From an uncultured Kangiellaceae bacterium (lineage in GTDB: Bacteria; Pseudomonadota; Gammaproteobacteria; Enterobacterales; Kangiellaceae), in NCBI GenBank assembly GCA_905479925.1, contig CAJQOL010000045.1:1-64000 (forward strand): DNA of 64,000 nucleotides, read 5' to 3'. Below are positions 42,169 through 53,061 of this stretch, one piece after another (positions within the stretch are counted from its first letter, which is position 1; each line of letters starts with the position of its first letter). Under the pieces are notes generated by a model. That model was given only the letters and a program-made list of their open reading frames with translations, searched no databases and was not told the DNA's origin. The position numbers and the translations under genes were made by a program.

Positions 42169-42408
42169 TTAATATTGGTAAATAATTTTTAAGGCGCTAC
42201 TGTAACTTTTAGAATGAGCAGAGCGTTCTCTGTGAGTTACTTTTGAATGAACCTTAGCTTTTAGAGCTAGGCTAGACGAAGCATAGAGGATTTTGTTGGT
42301 AATTATTGAGCCTAGTACAACGGCTAGCACTAAAGTTAAGGTCCAAAAGAAATAAACGAGTTTAGTGTTTATTGCTTTTGAGGTTTTTAGGTCAGCGTTT
42401 CTATTCAT
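42169..42408 (-). pseudogene. 5' part of the DUF3592-like gene, ended by an in-frame TAA
   Basis: 79 residues with one transmembrane helix (LVYFFWTLTLVLAVVLGSII), then the first strands of a DUF3592-like domain ending ALKIIYQY before the TAA. The same frame resumes directly with NPYVADKIEIQSELAPLLYS. DUF3592 proteins read through this point as one domain, so the stop splits it. Whether the product is dead or the stop is a sequencing error cannot be told here. Confidence 0.7.
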
Positions 42409-42499
42409 GAGCCTGCTTTTGTTAAGGTAATTATCTATCGTCAGAAATTAACTCTTACTAAATTAGAGTAAGAGTTAAAATCTGGCGTGGGTTAATTAT

Positions 42500-43827
<1,328 letters not shown>

Positions 43828-44463
43828 ATGAAAATTGATTATCCAGACACAGATATTTCTATTGTTGAATCTCGACTGGTCGAGGTAGAGTGGTTGCTGA
43901 GCTCTTTACGCAGCACGACTGGAAGGCCATGCCCTGGCTGCACCATTAAATGTGACAAGTGCGGCAGTAACCATTGTAATTGCAAATGTGCTGTAACCTG
44001 CGTTAATGCCCCCGCGCAACTTTCCTCAGAACATGCTCGCTACCCTATTGAAGATAACGTTTTACCCTTAGTCTTTACCCTGAGAAGTATGAAGGTCTGT
44101 GACCCTTGCTGGTCTTGTGAAGGCCATTTAGACGGCGCAGAGAAATTAACGAAACTGCCACAGGTTTGGTTTCATAGTAATTCAATGACGTTAATTCGAC
44201 TGCTTGATGACTGCATTACTTATTTTAAATTACGTTCAATTATCAATAATAGCTGGCAAATTGTTGTCACCTATACCGAGCCGGATTCTTTGATCAATGC
44301 ATTTTCGCTAAAACCGGAAGTCCAGGTTGGACAACCCCTTGATCTAGACCTATTGCAAAAAGATTTAATAAGTATGGCCCAGCACCTGCCGGAGCAATTG
44401 TTATCTCGAACTTTAAAGTGTCGTGACTCGTTAATTAATCAGAAACAAGCGTTGCAAGGGTAG
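43828..44463 (+). CDS. Cys-rich protein of unknown function
   Basis: 211 residues, cytoplasmic by lack of a signal. Eight cysteines fall within 24 residues (35, 38, 42, 45, 50, 52, 54, 58: CPGC, CDKC, CNCKC), a pattern that could bind zinc or an iron-sulfur cluster, and a second group follows at VCDPCWSCEGH. The remainder is helical with no recognised fold. It lies six bases before a 2OG-dioxygenase-like gene, so the two probably act together. Confidence 0.65.
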   Translation: MKIDYPDTDISIVESRLVEVEWLLSSLRSTTGRPCPGCTIKCDKCGSNHCNCKCAVTCVNAPAQLSSEHARYPIEDNVLPLVFTLRSMKVCDPCWSCEGHLDGAEKLTKLPQVWFHSNSMTLIRLLDDCITYFKLRSIINNSWQIVVTYTEPDSLINAFSLKPEVQVGQPLDLDLLQKDLISMAQHLPEQLLSRTLKCRDSLINQKQALQG

Positions 44464-44469
44464 GCCCAG

Positions 44470-45243
44470 ATGGCGGAGCAGTTAGTTACCATTAAGCAAT
44501 CAATCGACTTTGCCGCTAAAACGTTAGCCTTGATGGATGGCATCAATAAGCTGGAGAGCGAAAGGGATTTTAATGTTGATATTCAGATCAGAAATTACCC
44601 GCACTATATAAATAATTATTACCAGCCTATGTTTAGTCGTAATTTGAAGAGTATTTGCCAGGATGCTTCGATTCCCTATGCCTTCGGTTTTTATCATTTC
44701 GGTTTGGTAGTGACCTTTAAAAAACCGACTTACCTTAGCCTTCATGATGAGGAAATGATACTTTCACAACCCGTTAAACAACTTATTGAGCGATTTGGTG
44801 TTGTTTCTTTCTCAAATGCAGTGCTTTCCACTGAAATACACGATATGAACCATTTTAATAATTTTGCCCATCTTAATTTTCATCGTGACCGGCATGACTC
44901 CCATGAAAATAGATATTCATTATATAGCCGCAGCCCGCTTGTGGCGGAACAAGTGAAGCCTAGAACCGCATCCACGCTATTCATTGATAATGCTATTGCC
45001 CATCTGCAAGCGTTGGTTGAAAAACAGCTAGAACCCTCGGATAAAGGTCGCTTGGGCAAATATGAAATATTTCGATCGAGCAGTCTAGATAAACTCTTTG
45101 GTTCTTTGTTTGTTGAGCAGCGCTGGGACGCGCCGGAGGGTACTGGAGAGCTTTGTGTTATTGATAATCGTAGGGTGTTACATTCAAGCTACAAACGCCA
45201 TATCGACCATGGCTACTCTATTGGCACCCGCTACTTATATTAG
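44470..45243 (+). CDS. 2OG-Fe(II) oxygenase-like protein (TauD-type)
   Basis: 257 residues. The facial triad of 2-oxoglutarate/Fe(II) oxygenases is proposed as His138-x-Asp140 (NFHRDRHD), followed by the TLFIDN strand (170-174), and the distal His238 in RRVLHSS with Arg254 near the end (GTRYLY), the order seen in TauD-like enzymes. The sequence is otherwise divergent and its substrate unknown. It is the second gene of a tight pair with the Cys-rich protein. Family placement rests on motif spacing only. Confidence 0.6.
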   Translation: MAEQLVTIKQSIDFAAKTLALMDGINKLESERDFNVDIQIRNYPHYINNYYQPMFSRNLKSICQDASIPYAFGFYHFGLVVTFKKPTYLSLHDEEMILSQPVKQLIERFGVVSFSNAVLSTEIHDMNHFNNFAHLNFHRDRHDSHENRYSLYSRSPLVAEQVKPRTASTLFIDNAIAHLQALVEKQLEPSDKGRLGKYEIFRSSSLDKLFGSLFVEQRWDAPEGTGELCVIDNRRVLHSSYKRHIDHGYSIGTRYLY

Positions 45244-45291
45244 ATATTAATACTCGGTACTTAGCTTTAATAAACTCTGTGATCTACGCCA

Positions 45292-45828
45292 TTACCACAT
45301 CAAATCATCGGGGATCTCGTAGTCGGCGTATGGGTCGTCTTCTGTGGTAATTTGTTCACTAACATTTAACGGTACGATGTAGTCATCGGATCGTTGGGTA
45401 ATTTTTTCCGCGATGGTTTTTGGCACTAAGAAATACTCTCCATCGTAGCAAGCAATCGCTAAAAGCCCATGGCTGAGGTGTTTGTGTATTTCGTTGGAAA
45501 CGTCTAGTTTTTTTATCTTGTTTAAATGATTAAAATTAAAGACAACCTGTGGTTTACCTTTTGATTGCTGATTCACCTGAATAAGTTGTTTTATTTGAGC
45601 GATCACCGCAATTTCATCAGCTTTAGCATTTTTTTCTTGGTTTAGCTTTCTGGCTTTTTCGGCTTGTTCCGCCATAACTTTCTCTGCCGCTAGCTTATCT
45701 TCATCGACCTGCTCAATTTTATGCTTGCGATTAATCTTAGCTTGCTTCTTTTTTGCGCTCTTGGCTTTAGTCGCTTTATCTTTACTGACTAAGCCAGCTT
45801 TAAGTAATTGATCTTGAAGTGATGACAT
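45292..45828 (-). CDS. DUF2058 (YaiL family) protein
   Basis: 178 residues. The N terminus MSSLQDQLLKAGLVSKDKAT, the long Lys/Glu/Ala-rich helix (about 18-75) and the C-terminal domain (VVFNFNHLNKIKKLDVSNEI, LAIACYDGEYFLVPKTIAEKI) match the YaiL/DUF2058 family, whose function is not settled. Single gene ending 48 bases from the oxygenase gene on the other strand. Confidence 0.88.
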   Translation of the reverse strand: MSSLQDQLLKAGLVSKDKATKAKSAKKKQAKINRKHKIEQVDEDKLAAEKVMAEQAEKARKLNQEKNAKADEIAVIAQIKQLIQVNQQSKGKPQVVFNFNHLNKIKKLDVSNEIHKHLSHGLLAIACYDGEYFLVPKTIAEKITQRSDDYIVPLNVSEQITTEDDPYADYEIPDDLMW

Positions 45829-45911
45829 GTCGTACTCGAATAGTTGATTTTGCGATTTATTGACGGATAGTGTCGTTTTTCAGTTTATGCTGCAAATTAT
45901 ATAACGGAAAC

Positions 45912-45941
45912 AAAAAAGGGTGAAACAGAGTTTCACCCTTT
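45912..45941 (-). terminator. Terminator downstream of ald
   Basis: AAGGGTGAAAC and GTTTCACCCTT arms around AGA. On the minus strand the stem is followed by TTTTGTTT, so it ends transcription coming from ald. Confidence 0.88.
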
Positions 45942-46026
45942 ATCGTTAATCGCCGCTATCAAACACAGATAATCACAGCGTTTGTTTTTTCTAGCCTAGG
46001 CTAAAAATATCTACATCTAAAAATAT

Positions 46027-47145
46027 CTACATATTGATGGCGTCGGACGCATCAACAAAATCAAAGCCTAAATTAGTTGCAACACTTTCGCAAGTAACGA
46101 CACCTTTGTGAACATTGAGGCCGTTCATTAAGTGTTGATCGTTTTCTAATGCCGCCTTGTAACCTAGATTGGCGATATTGATGATATAAGGAAGCGTGGC
46201 GTTATTTAACGCAAATGTAGAGGTACGTGGTACAGCTCCAGGCATGTTTGCAACACAGTAGTGGACAACATCATCAACGATGTAGGTTGGATCTGCATGA
46301 GTAGTTGCGTGAGAGGTCGCAAAGCAACCCCCCTGGTCGATAGCAACGTCAACAACCGCTGCGCCGGGCTTCATCTTAGTAATCATTTCTTCAGTAACCA
46401 ATTTAGGTGCAGCTGCGCCTGGAATTAAAACCCCGCCAATGACTAAGTCCGCTGACAAAACGTGTTCTTCCAAAGCATCTTTACTTGAAAATACGGTCTG
46501 TAGCTGCGCGCCAAACTGGGCATCTAAACGTCTTAGTACATCGATCGAGCGATCAAGAATAACAACATTGGCACCCATACCGATGGCCATTTGTGCCGCA
46601 TTGGATCCAACTACGCCGCCGCCGATGATTACAACTTTTGCTGGAGATACCCCTGGAACACCGCCTAAAAGCATACCGCGACCAGCTTTTGATTTTTCTA
46701 AACACTGTGCACCGGCTTGAATAGACATACGTCCCGCAACTTCTGACATAGGTGCTAGCAAAGGAAGACTGCCATTGTTAGAAGTAACCGTTTCGTAGGC
46801 GATACAAATAGATTTGCTTTTGATAAGGTCTTTAGTCTGCGGAAGATCTGGTGCCAAATGCAGGTAGGTGAATAATATTTGGTCTTCCCGTAACATCGCT
46901 CGCTCTTCGCTTAAAGGTTCTTTGACCTTAACGATCATCTCCGCTTGTTCAAAAATGTCACTAGCAGATTCACGAATTTCAGCACCGACATCGATATACG
47001 ATTGGTCGTCAAACCCTATGCCGGTTCCAGCATTAGTTTCAACAATGACTTGGTGGCCATGGCTGATAAGTTCACGGGCGCTTGCAGGCGTCATTCCAAC
47101 GCGATACTCATGGTTCTTAATTTCTTTAGGTACACCGATCAACAT
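46027..47145 (-). CDS. ald: Alanine dehydrogenase
   Basis: 372 residues from the ATG at 47145, which has GGAGATTACG upstream. It interconverts L-alanine and pyruvate with NAD. Motifs are IGVPKEIKNHEYRVG at the N terminus, the catalytic Lys/His region (VKVKEPL, TYLHLAP) and the Rossmann motif IGGGVVGSNAAQMAIG. Divergent from an lrp-type regulator gene 217 bases away, a common pairing in which Lrp/AldR-like proteins control ald with alanine as effector. Confidence 0.95.
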   Translation of the reverse strand: MLIGVPKEIKNHEYRVGMTPASARELISHGHQVIVETNAGTGIGFDDQSYIDVGAEIRESASDIFEQAEMIVKVKEPLSEERAMLREDQILFTYLHLAPDLPQTKDLIKSKSICIAYETVTSNNGSLPLLAPMSEVAGRMSIQAGAQCLEKSKAGRGMLLGGVPGVSPAKVVIIGGGVVGSNAAQMAIGMGANVVILDRSIDVLRRLDAQFGAQLQTVFSSKDALEEHVLSADLVIGGVLIPGAAAPKLVTEEMITKMKPGAAVVDVAIDQGGCFATSHATTHADPTYIVDDVVHYCVANMPGAVPRTSTFALNNATLPYIINIANLGYKAALENDQHLMNGLNVHKGVVTCESVATNLGFDFVDASDAINM

Positions 47146-47362
47146 AACGTAATCTCCAATCAAATGATTTCAGGAAAATAAGCTCAATAGAGCTGTCAAA
47201 ATATTGCGCTAGTATATAGGTAATATTGCAGAATAACTGACCTTAAATGGTTAAAAATTGGAGTATTATTCTGTTTGATTGTTGTATTTTAGATAAAAAT
47301 ATAATAATCTTTGCTGGTTATTGTAGTCGTTTAGTGGTTGGTAATTAACCGGAGAGTGTTTT

Positions 47363-47842
47363 TTGAGCGCAAACCTTAGAACGTTGGATAGGATTGATCG
47401 GTCTATTTTGCGTGAGCTCCAGCAAGACGGTCGTTTAGCGAACGTTGAGCTTGCTAGACGAGTAGGCTTAAGCCCTACACCTTGCCTAGAAAGAGTGAAG
47501 CGTTTAGAGGGCGATGGATTTATTCAATCCTATGAGGCAGTTTTAGCACCTTCTAAGTTAGAATCAGCCCTTTTAGTGTTTGTGGAAATTCGTTTAAATC
47601 ATACCTCGCCAGACGTTTTTAAGGACTTTAAAAAGGCTGTTATTGAGCTACCTCAGGTGTTAGAGTGTCATTTAGTTTCCGGTGATTTTGACTACCTAGT
47701 GAAAGCGAGAGTTGCCGATATGGTCGCTTACCGGACCTTACTTGGTGAAACCTTATTAACGCTTCCGGGCGTCAGTGGCTCACGGACCTATGTTGTAATG
47801 GAAGAAGTGAAAGAAAGTCGAATTTTACCCATACCAAGTTAG
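47363..47842 (+). CDS. lrp: Leucine-responsive regulator (Lrp/AsnC family)
   Basis: 159 residues, start TTG at 47363 after GGAGAG. An N-terminal helix-turn-helix (LDRIDRSILRELQQDGRLAN, LARRVGLSPTPCLERVKRLE) is followed by the RAM effector-binding domain (CHLVSGDFDYLVKARV). The high similarity to E. coli Lrp in the DNA-binding part and the position directly before ftsK support the name. It probably controls the divergent ald gene and itself. Confidence 0.92.
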   Translation: MSANLRTLDRIDRSILRELQQDGRLANVELARRVGLSPTPCLERVKRLEGDGFIQSYEAVLAPSKLESALLVFVEIRLNHTSPDVFKDFKKAVIELPQVLECHLVSGDFDYLVKARVADMVAYRTLLGETLLTLPGVSGSRTYVVMEEVKESRILPIPS

Positions 47843-47970
47843 TTTTCAGTTTAACGCTCAGCTTTAGCATGTTTTTCGCTTGTTGGAGCTTAAACGCACA
47901 GAATAAGCGCATAAAATAAACAAACAATATTAAATCAATTAGTAATAACCTAAAAAATGAAAGAGTAGAA

Positions 47971-50265
47971 ATGACCGGCAACACAGAAATAGCTGACATA
48001 TTTAGAGTAAGAATTAAGGAAGGTAGCTTTATACTTATTGTTGCGCTGGCTATATTTCTTTTAATTTCTCTTTGGAGTTACTCTCCAAATGATCCTGGTT
48101 GGACGGTGGCGACCAATGCAAAGGAGATTGAGAACGCTAGCGGCTTGGCTGGGGCTTGGTTTGCTAGTCGGTTTTTGCATTTGTTTGGGTATTTAGCCTT
48201 CCTATTTCCATTTATGGTTCTCTATTCTGGGATCCTTTTGTTTAGAGAGCGCAAGAACATTCTGCCAAACAGCTTTTTATTTTGGTCTTTTCGTTTTTTT
48301 GGTCTGGTTTTAACCTTGTTACTAGGAGCTGCGATAGCGGCACTGCATTTTGTAGAACCTTCAATCCAACAAGGGTATCTGGCGGGTGGTGTTTTAGGTC
48401 AATTGCTCGGTGATTTATTAGTTAGCTGGTTTAATCCAGTAGGCACTACGTTATTACTGCTGGCGGCATTTTTTGCTTCTCTCACGCTTTTTACCGGTAT
48501 TTCATGGTTTCAATTAATGGACTGGATAGGAAAAATGACGTTACAGGGTGTCGCTAAAATCGCCGAGAAATATCGCGATTTCATGGACAGGTATCGCGAT
48601 AAAAAGGCCCAAGAAGAAGTCAAACAACAAAGAGAAGTGACTTTTCAGCGCGAACGAGTAAAAATTGAAAAGCGCCAACCCATCAAGATTGAAAAAGAAG
48701 TTAAACGTATAGAGCCGAGTATTCGAGTTGAGAAAGAGAAACAGAGTAGTTTATTTGATGAGCCGGTTGTCGGCGAACTGCCACAAGTGCGTTTATTAGA
48801 TGAACCGGTTGCTTTAAAACAACAAATGTCAGATGAGGCGTTGGAAGCAGTGTCGCGTTTAGTTGAATTAAAACTTGCGGATTTTGGGGTACAAGCCCAA
48901 GTCGTTGAAGTGCATCCTGGACCGGTTATCACTCGCTTCGAACTTGATTTAGCCGCAGGTATCAAAGTTTCTAAAATCACCGGTTTAGCCAAAGATATGG
49001 CGCGCGCTATGTCTACTACCAGCGTTCGTGTTGTTGAGGTTATCCCAGGTAAGCCATTTATCGGTATTGAAGTTCCCAATGAAAACAGAGAAATGGTTCG
49101 TCTTAAGGAAGTTATAGCGAGTAAAGCCTTCGATGATTCTAAATCCAATTTGACCATGGCTTTGGGTAAAGATATTTCGGGCGCACCGACTGTGATTGAT
49201 TTAACCAAAATGCCACATTTGTTAGTTGCGGGTACCACAGGTTCCGGTAAATCGGTTGGTCTAAATGCCATGCTGGTTAGCATCTTGTATAAATCATCAC
49301 CGGCGGAAGTTCGGATGATCATGATTGATCCTAAAATGCTCGAACTTTCGGTCTATGAAGGTATTCCGCATTTGTTAACACCCGTAGTAACCGATATGAA
49401 GGAAGCGGCTAATTCGTTAAGGTGGGCGGTGGCTGAAATGGAACGTCGTTATAAACTTATGTCAGCGTTAGGCGTACGTAATTTAGCTGGTTTTAACAAA
49501 AAAATTCGAGAAGCGATTAAAAATGGCGAACCCATTTTGGACCCGCTTTGGACGCCTGCGGATAGCATGGCAGAGCAAGCGCCTGAACTTGAGGAGTTGC
49601 CTAAAATCGTTATCGTGATCGATGAGCTTGCGGACATGATGATGATTGTCGGCAAAAAGGTTGAAGAGCTTATCGCGCGAATCGCCCAAAAGGCGCGTGC
49701 TGCCGGGATCCATTTGTTATTAGCGACCCAACGACCTTCAGTAGATGTCATAACAGGTTTAATAAAAGCAAACATTCCATCAAGAATTGCATTTCAAGTG
49801 TCGTCTAAAATCGACTCTCGTACCATTCTTGATCAAATGGGGGCTGAGCAGTTATTGGGGCAGGGGGATATGCTGTATCTGCCTGGCGGAACCAGTATAC
49901 CAACCCGAGTTCATGGCGCTTTTGTTGACGACGATGAGGTTCATCGTGTTGTTGCTGACTGGAAGAAGCGTGGTGAACCGATTTATGAAGACGCGATTAC
50001 TGCTGGAGCTCCAGATACCGAAATACCAGGAATGCCTGCGGCATCAGGGGAGGGGGGAGATGAGCAAGATGAGTTGTATGATCATGCGGTGCAAATTGTC
50101 ACCGAAACTCGTAAAGCTTCTATCTCCGGTGTGCAACGCCGGTTAAAGATTGGCTATAACCGAGCCGCCCGAATGATTGAAGCGATGGAAGTTGCTGGAA
50201 TCGTTACTGAAATGCAATCAAACGGCTCTAGAGAAGTTATTGCACCGCCACCGCCGCCAGGCTAG
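47971..50265 (+). CDS. ftsK: DNA translocase FtsK
   Basis: 764 residues. Four transmembrane helices in the first 190 residues anchor it at the division septum; a short charged linker (about 200-285) is much shorter than in E. coli. The motor domain has Walker A GTTGSGKS (421-428), Walker [13 protein letters not shown] and the [20 protein letters not shown] motif. The C-terminal gamma winged helix ([20 protein letters not shown]) reads KOPS sites and activates XerCD at dif. Followed by lolA, as in E. coli. Confidence 0.96.
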   Translation: MTGNTEIADIFRVRIKEGSFILIVALAIFLLISLWSYSPNDPGWTVATNAKEIENASGLAGAWFASRFLHLFGYLAFLFPFMVLYSGILLFRERKNILPNSFLFWSFRFFGLVLTLLLGAAIAALHFVEPSIQQGYLAGGVLGQLLGDLLVSWFNPVGTTLLLLAAFFASLTLFTGISWFQLMDWIGKMTLQGVAKIAEKYRDFMDRYRDKKAQEEVKQQREVTFQRERVKIEKRQPIKIEKEVKRIEPSIRVEKEKQSSLFDEPVVGELPQVRLLDEPVALKQQMSDEALEAVSRLVELKLADFGVQAQVVEVHPGPVITRFELDLAAGIKVSKITGLAKDMARAMSTTSVRVVEVIPGKPFIGIEVPNENREMVRLKEVIASKAFDDSKSNLTMALGKDISGAPTVIDLTKMPHLLVAGTTGSGKSVGLNAMLVSILYKSSPAEVRMIMIDPKMLELSVYEGIPHLLTPVVTDMKEAANSLRWAVAEMERRYKLMSALGVRNLAGFNKKIREAIKNGEPILDPLWTPADSMAEQAPELEELPKIVIVIDELADMMMIVGKKVEELIARIAQKARAAGIHLLLATQRPSVDVITGLIKANIPSRIAFQVSSKIDSRTILDQMGAEQLLGQGDMLYLPGGTSIPTRVHGAFVDDDEVHRVVADWKKRGEPIYEDAITAGAPDTEIPGMPAASGEGGDEQDELYDHAVQIVTETRKASISGVQRRLKIGYNRAARMIEAMEVAGIVTEMQSNGSREVIAPPPPPG

Positions 50266-50486
50266 TGACTTTCATTGGTTTTGTAGGCTATACCGTCAAT
50301 TTTTTGCAAAACCTTTACAAAGTATTCACTTTACATTCACTAGCGCGCGGTTAAACTTTCAATTAACCCGTTCAAGAAACGCATAAACTGTTGATTCTTG
50401 GAAGTTTAACTAATGATTTCCAGTGAAGTTTTGCCCGTCGTGTTTTTAATGATGTTGTGGCGTTTCAATTTAAATAAGGAATATTT

Positions 50487-51173
50487 GTGAATAAAGTTGT
50501 TTTATTGGTTGTTGGTGTATTGGTTGTTGGATTATTGATGGGGTTTACCCAAACTGTTGGCGCTTTTCAACAGCAACAAGCTGAGTCCGTTGAAAATCAT
50601 CAAGATGCAAGACTACTCGCTAAAATTTTGTCGAACACGCTCACCTATCAAGCGGATTTTGAACAAAGCGTCTATCGTGAAACAAACAGTCAACCAGAGG
50701 TGACCTTTGGTAAGTTTATTATTCAAAGACCTAATCATTTTCGCTGGGAAACTATTACTCCATTTGAGCAAGTGATTATTGCAGATGGTGATCATTTATG
50801 GACTTTTGATCCTGAACTTGAGCAAGTGACTATTCAAAACCAAAAGGCTGTATTAGCGGATTCTCCGTTATTATTGCTAACAAGTTCGGTTCAATCTTTG
50901 ATAGACGCTTTTGAAATAAAGCAAGTGCCAAGCGAGTCTTCCAAACAATTACTATTTGCACTTTCGCCTAGGGAAAGTAGCCTTTTTGAGAGTGTTCATA
51001 TCCTTATTGAAGGAGATAAAATAAAGGAGTTTTTCTTGGTTGATACCTTAGGCGGCCGCAGTGGAGTGGTTTTTAACAATGTACAGTTAAACGAAAAGCT
51101 GGATCTGTCCAATTTCGTTTTTGTTCCACCTGAGGGTGTTGATATTATTGACTCACGAGAACGCTCGGAATAA
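50487..51173 (+). CDS. lolA: Outer-membrane lipoprotein carrier protein LolA
   Basis: 228 residues, start GTG at 50487 after AAGGA. A signal peptide (VVLLVVGVLVVGLLMGFTQ) precedes the LolA barrel: YQADFEQSVYRETNSQPEV, RPNHFRWETITPFEQVIIAD, HLWTFDPELEQVTIQ. It shuttles lipoproteins through the periplasm from LolCDE to LolB. It sits between ftsK and rarA, the conserved gammaproteobacterial position. Confidence 0.93.
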   Translation: MNKVVLLVVGVLVVGLLMGFTQTVGAFQQQQAESVENHQDARLLAKILSNTLTYQADFEQSVYRETNSQPEVTFGKFIIQRPNHFRWETITPFEQVIIADGDHLWTFDPELEQVTIQNQKAVLADSPLLLLTSSVQSLIDAFEIKQVPSESSKQLLFALSPRESSLFESVHILIEGDKIKEFFLVDTLGGRSGVVFNNVQLNEKLDLSNFVFVPPEGVDIIDSRERSE

Positions 51174-51232
51174 ATTTACTATCAACCAGTTGTTGAGCCT
51201 CGCTGTCAACAGCAACCCATAATTTTAATAGG

Positions 51233-52612
51233 ATGAAGTTTAGCACGATGAACGATCTTTTTTCCGCTGCTAGTGATTCGTCCGTTAAAGACACAGCAAG
51301 TAGTAACAATCGATACCAGCCGCTTGCCGCTAGAATGCGTCCGCTTGAATTAGATGAATACGCTGGTCAAAAGCACCTGTTTGAAGCGGGAAAGCCACTC
51401 TATGAGACCATACAAAGTGGGCGTCCACACTCTATGCTTCTTTGGGGACCTCCGGGAACTGGTAAAACAACCCTTGCGCAAATCATTGCGAAACGCTGTG
51501 ATTGTTATTTTATTGCAATTTCGGCTGTTCTCGGCAGTATCAAAGATATTAGAGCAGCGGTTGAGCAAGCTAAACTTAACCAAGCTCGAGGTCGACAAAC
51601 ACTCCTGTTTGTTGATGAGGTTCATCGTTTTAATAAATCACAACAAGATGCTTTTCTTCCTTATGTCGAGGACGGTACCTTCATTTTTATTGGCGCCACA
51701 ACGGAAAACCCATCCTTTGAAGTTAACAATGCACTTTTGTCCCGAACTAAAACCTATGTCCTCAAGTCGTTGAATGAGGCGGACCTAACTCAGGTACTAA
51801 GACGAGCATTGATTTCAGAAAACGCTCAAAATGCTGACCTTTCAAAAGTTATTCCTCTCACCATTGACTTTGAGGCTGAGCAACTGATGGTTAATTTTGC
51901 AGACGGAGATGCTAGACGACTGCTTAATCTGTTAGAAATGGCTTTTGAGTTAGCGGAGGTTTCGGATGAAGAAACTAGGCCAATTTCTCTGCAACTGGTT
52001 CAGTCATTATTAGGAGAGAGCCGCCGAAGGTTTGATAATAAGGGTGAAGCTTTCTATGACCAGATTTCTGCACTTCATAAATCCGTTAGGGGGTCAGATC
52101 CAGATGCGTCTCTTTATTGGTTCTGTCGAATGTTAGATGGCGGTTGCGATCCGCTATACATTGCACGACGTGTCGTACGAATGGCCAGCGAGGATATTGG
52201 CAATGCCGATCCCCGAGCATTGCAGGTGGCCACTAATGCGTGGGATGTTCAGCAGCGGTTGGGCAGTCCCGAAGGCGAACTAGCGATAGCTCAAGCGGTT
52301 GTCTACTTAGCTGTCGCTGCAAAAAGTAATGCTGTTTACAGCGCATTTAAACAATGTATGAAAGATATCAAACAGGAAACTAGTTATGAAGTCCCATTGC
52401 ATTTGAGAAATGCTCCCACTGAGCTAATGAAGTCGCTCGATTATGGCAGTGAATATCGTTATTCCCATGACGAGCCCGAAGGGTACTCCGCTGGCCAAAA
52501 CTACTTTCCTGATGAAAAAGAAGCCAGTCAATATTATCAACCGGTTGATCGGGGAATGGAAAAACAGATCAAACAAAAAATGGATTATTTAAAGAGTCTA
52601 CCTAAACGTTAA
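51233..52612 (+). CDS. rarA: Replication-associated recombination protein A (MgsA/RarA)
   Basis: 459 residues. A clamp-loader-like AAA+ ATPase acting at stalled forks. Motifs are the N-terminal PLAARMRPLELDEYAGQKHL, Walker A GPPGTGKTT, Walker B LLFVDEVHRFNKSQQDAFLP, sensor 1 GATTENPSFEVN and the C-terminal tetramerisation part (EDIGNADPRAL, VPLHLRNAPT). The start may be 51233 or the second ATG at 51248. Follows lolA by 59 bases. Confidence 0.94.
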   Translation: MKFSTMNDLFSAASDSSVKDTASSNNRYQPLAARMRPLELDEYAGQKHLFEAGKPLYETIQSGRPHSMLLWGPPGTGKTTLAQIIAKRCDCYFIAISAVLGSIKDIRAAVEQAKLNQARGRQTLLFVDEVHRFNKSQQDAFLPYVEDGTFIFIGATTENPSFEVNNALLSRTKTYVLKSLNEADLTQVLRRALISENAQNADLSKVIPLTIDFEAEQLMVNFADGDARRLLNLLEMAFELAEVSDEETRPISLQLVQSLLGESRRRFDNKGEAFYDQISALHKSVRGSDPDASLYWFCRMLDGGCDPLYIARRVVRMASEDIGNADPRALQVATNAWDVQQRLGSPEGELAIAQAVVYLAVAAKSNAVYSAFKQCMKDIKQETSYEVPLHLRNAPTELMKSLDYGSEYRYSHDEPEGYSAGQNYFPDEKEASQYYQPVDRGMEKQIKQKMDYLKSLPKR

Positions 52613-52633
52613 TAAAAACGAGATGAATTAATA

Positions 52634-53032
52634 ATGATGATCAAAATTATGCCGATATTGGTTGTTGCTCTGGGAGGGGCATTGGGGACAAGTTTGCGTT
52701 TTTGGGTTCGAGAATACTTGCCATCTATTACCGGAACCGAGTTTCCATTTAGTACTTTGTTGGTCAATGTTTCAGGCTGTTTTTTGTCGGGACTCGTTTA
52801 TATGTGGCTTGAGTCGGGTGGCTCTCATTGGTCAGAGGAAAAGTTATTGTTCTTTTTTGTTGGTTTTTTGGGGGCTTTTACTACTTTTTCTGCGTTTGCT
52901 CTAGATAGCTTATTGCTATTCCAACAACAGCAGATGTTTAAGCTGATGATAAATATTGGTGCTAATTGCTTGTTATGCCTTATTTGTGTGTTTGTTGGCG
53001 CAATGGTTGGTGCTAGAATAGGCGCCTCTTAA
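52634..53032 (+). CDS. crcB: Fluoride channel CrcB/Fluc
   Basis: 132 residues, four transmembrane helices. Family motifs are GGALGTSLRFWVRE, TLLVNVSGCFLSG and GFLGAFTTFSAFALD, which line the double-barrelled fluoride pore of the dimer. It exports toxic fluoride. It is inserted between rarA and serS, with short gaps (21 and 29 bases), so the three are likely co-transcribed. No fluoride riboswitch is visible in the short leader. Confidence 0.92.
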   Translation: MMIKIMPILVVALGGALGTSLRFWVREYLPSITGTEFPFSTLLVNVSGCFLSGLVYMWLESGGSHWSEEKLLFFFVGFLGAFTTFSAFALDSLLLFQQQQMFKLMINIGANCLLCLICVFVGAMVGARIGAS

Positions 53033-53061
53033 ATTTAACCGTCAATACCTTCGGATAGACA

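Noticed and set aside
48645-49322. 225-codon minus-strand ORF inside ftsK
   Set aside because: It is antisense to a convincing conserved gene, with Ser/Thr/Arg-rich low-information sequence; a shadow frame.
52613-52633. Fluoride riboswitch before crcB
   Set aside because: Only 21 bases separate rarA and crcB, too short for the aptamer, and its conserved motifs are not seen.
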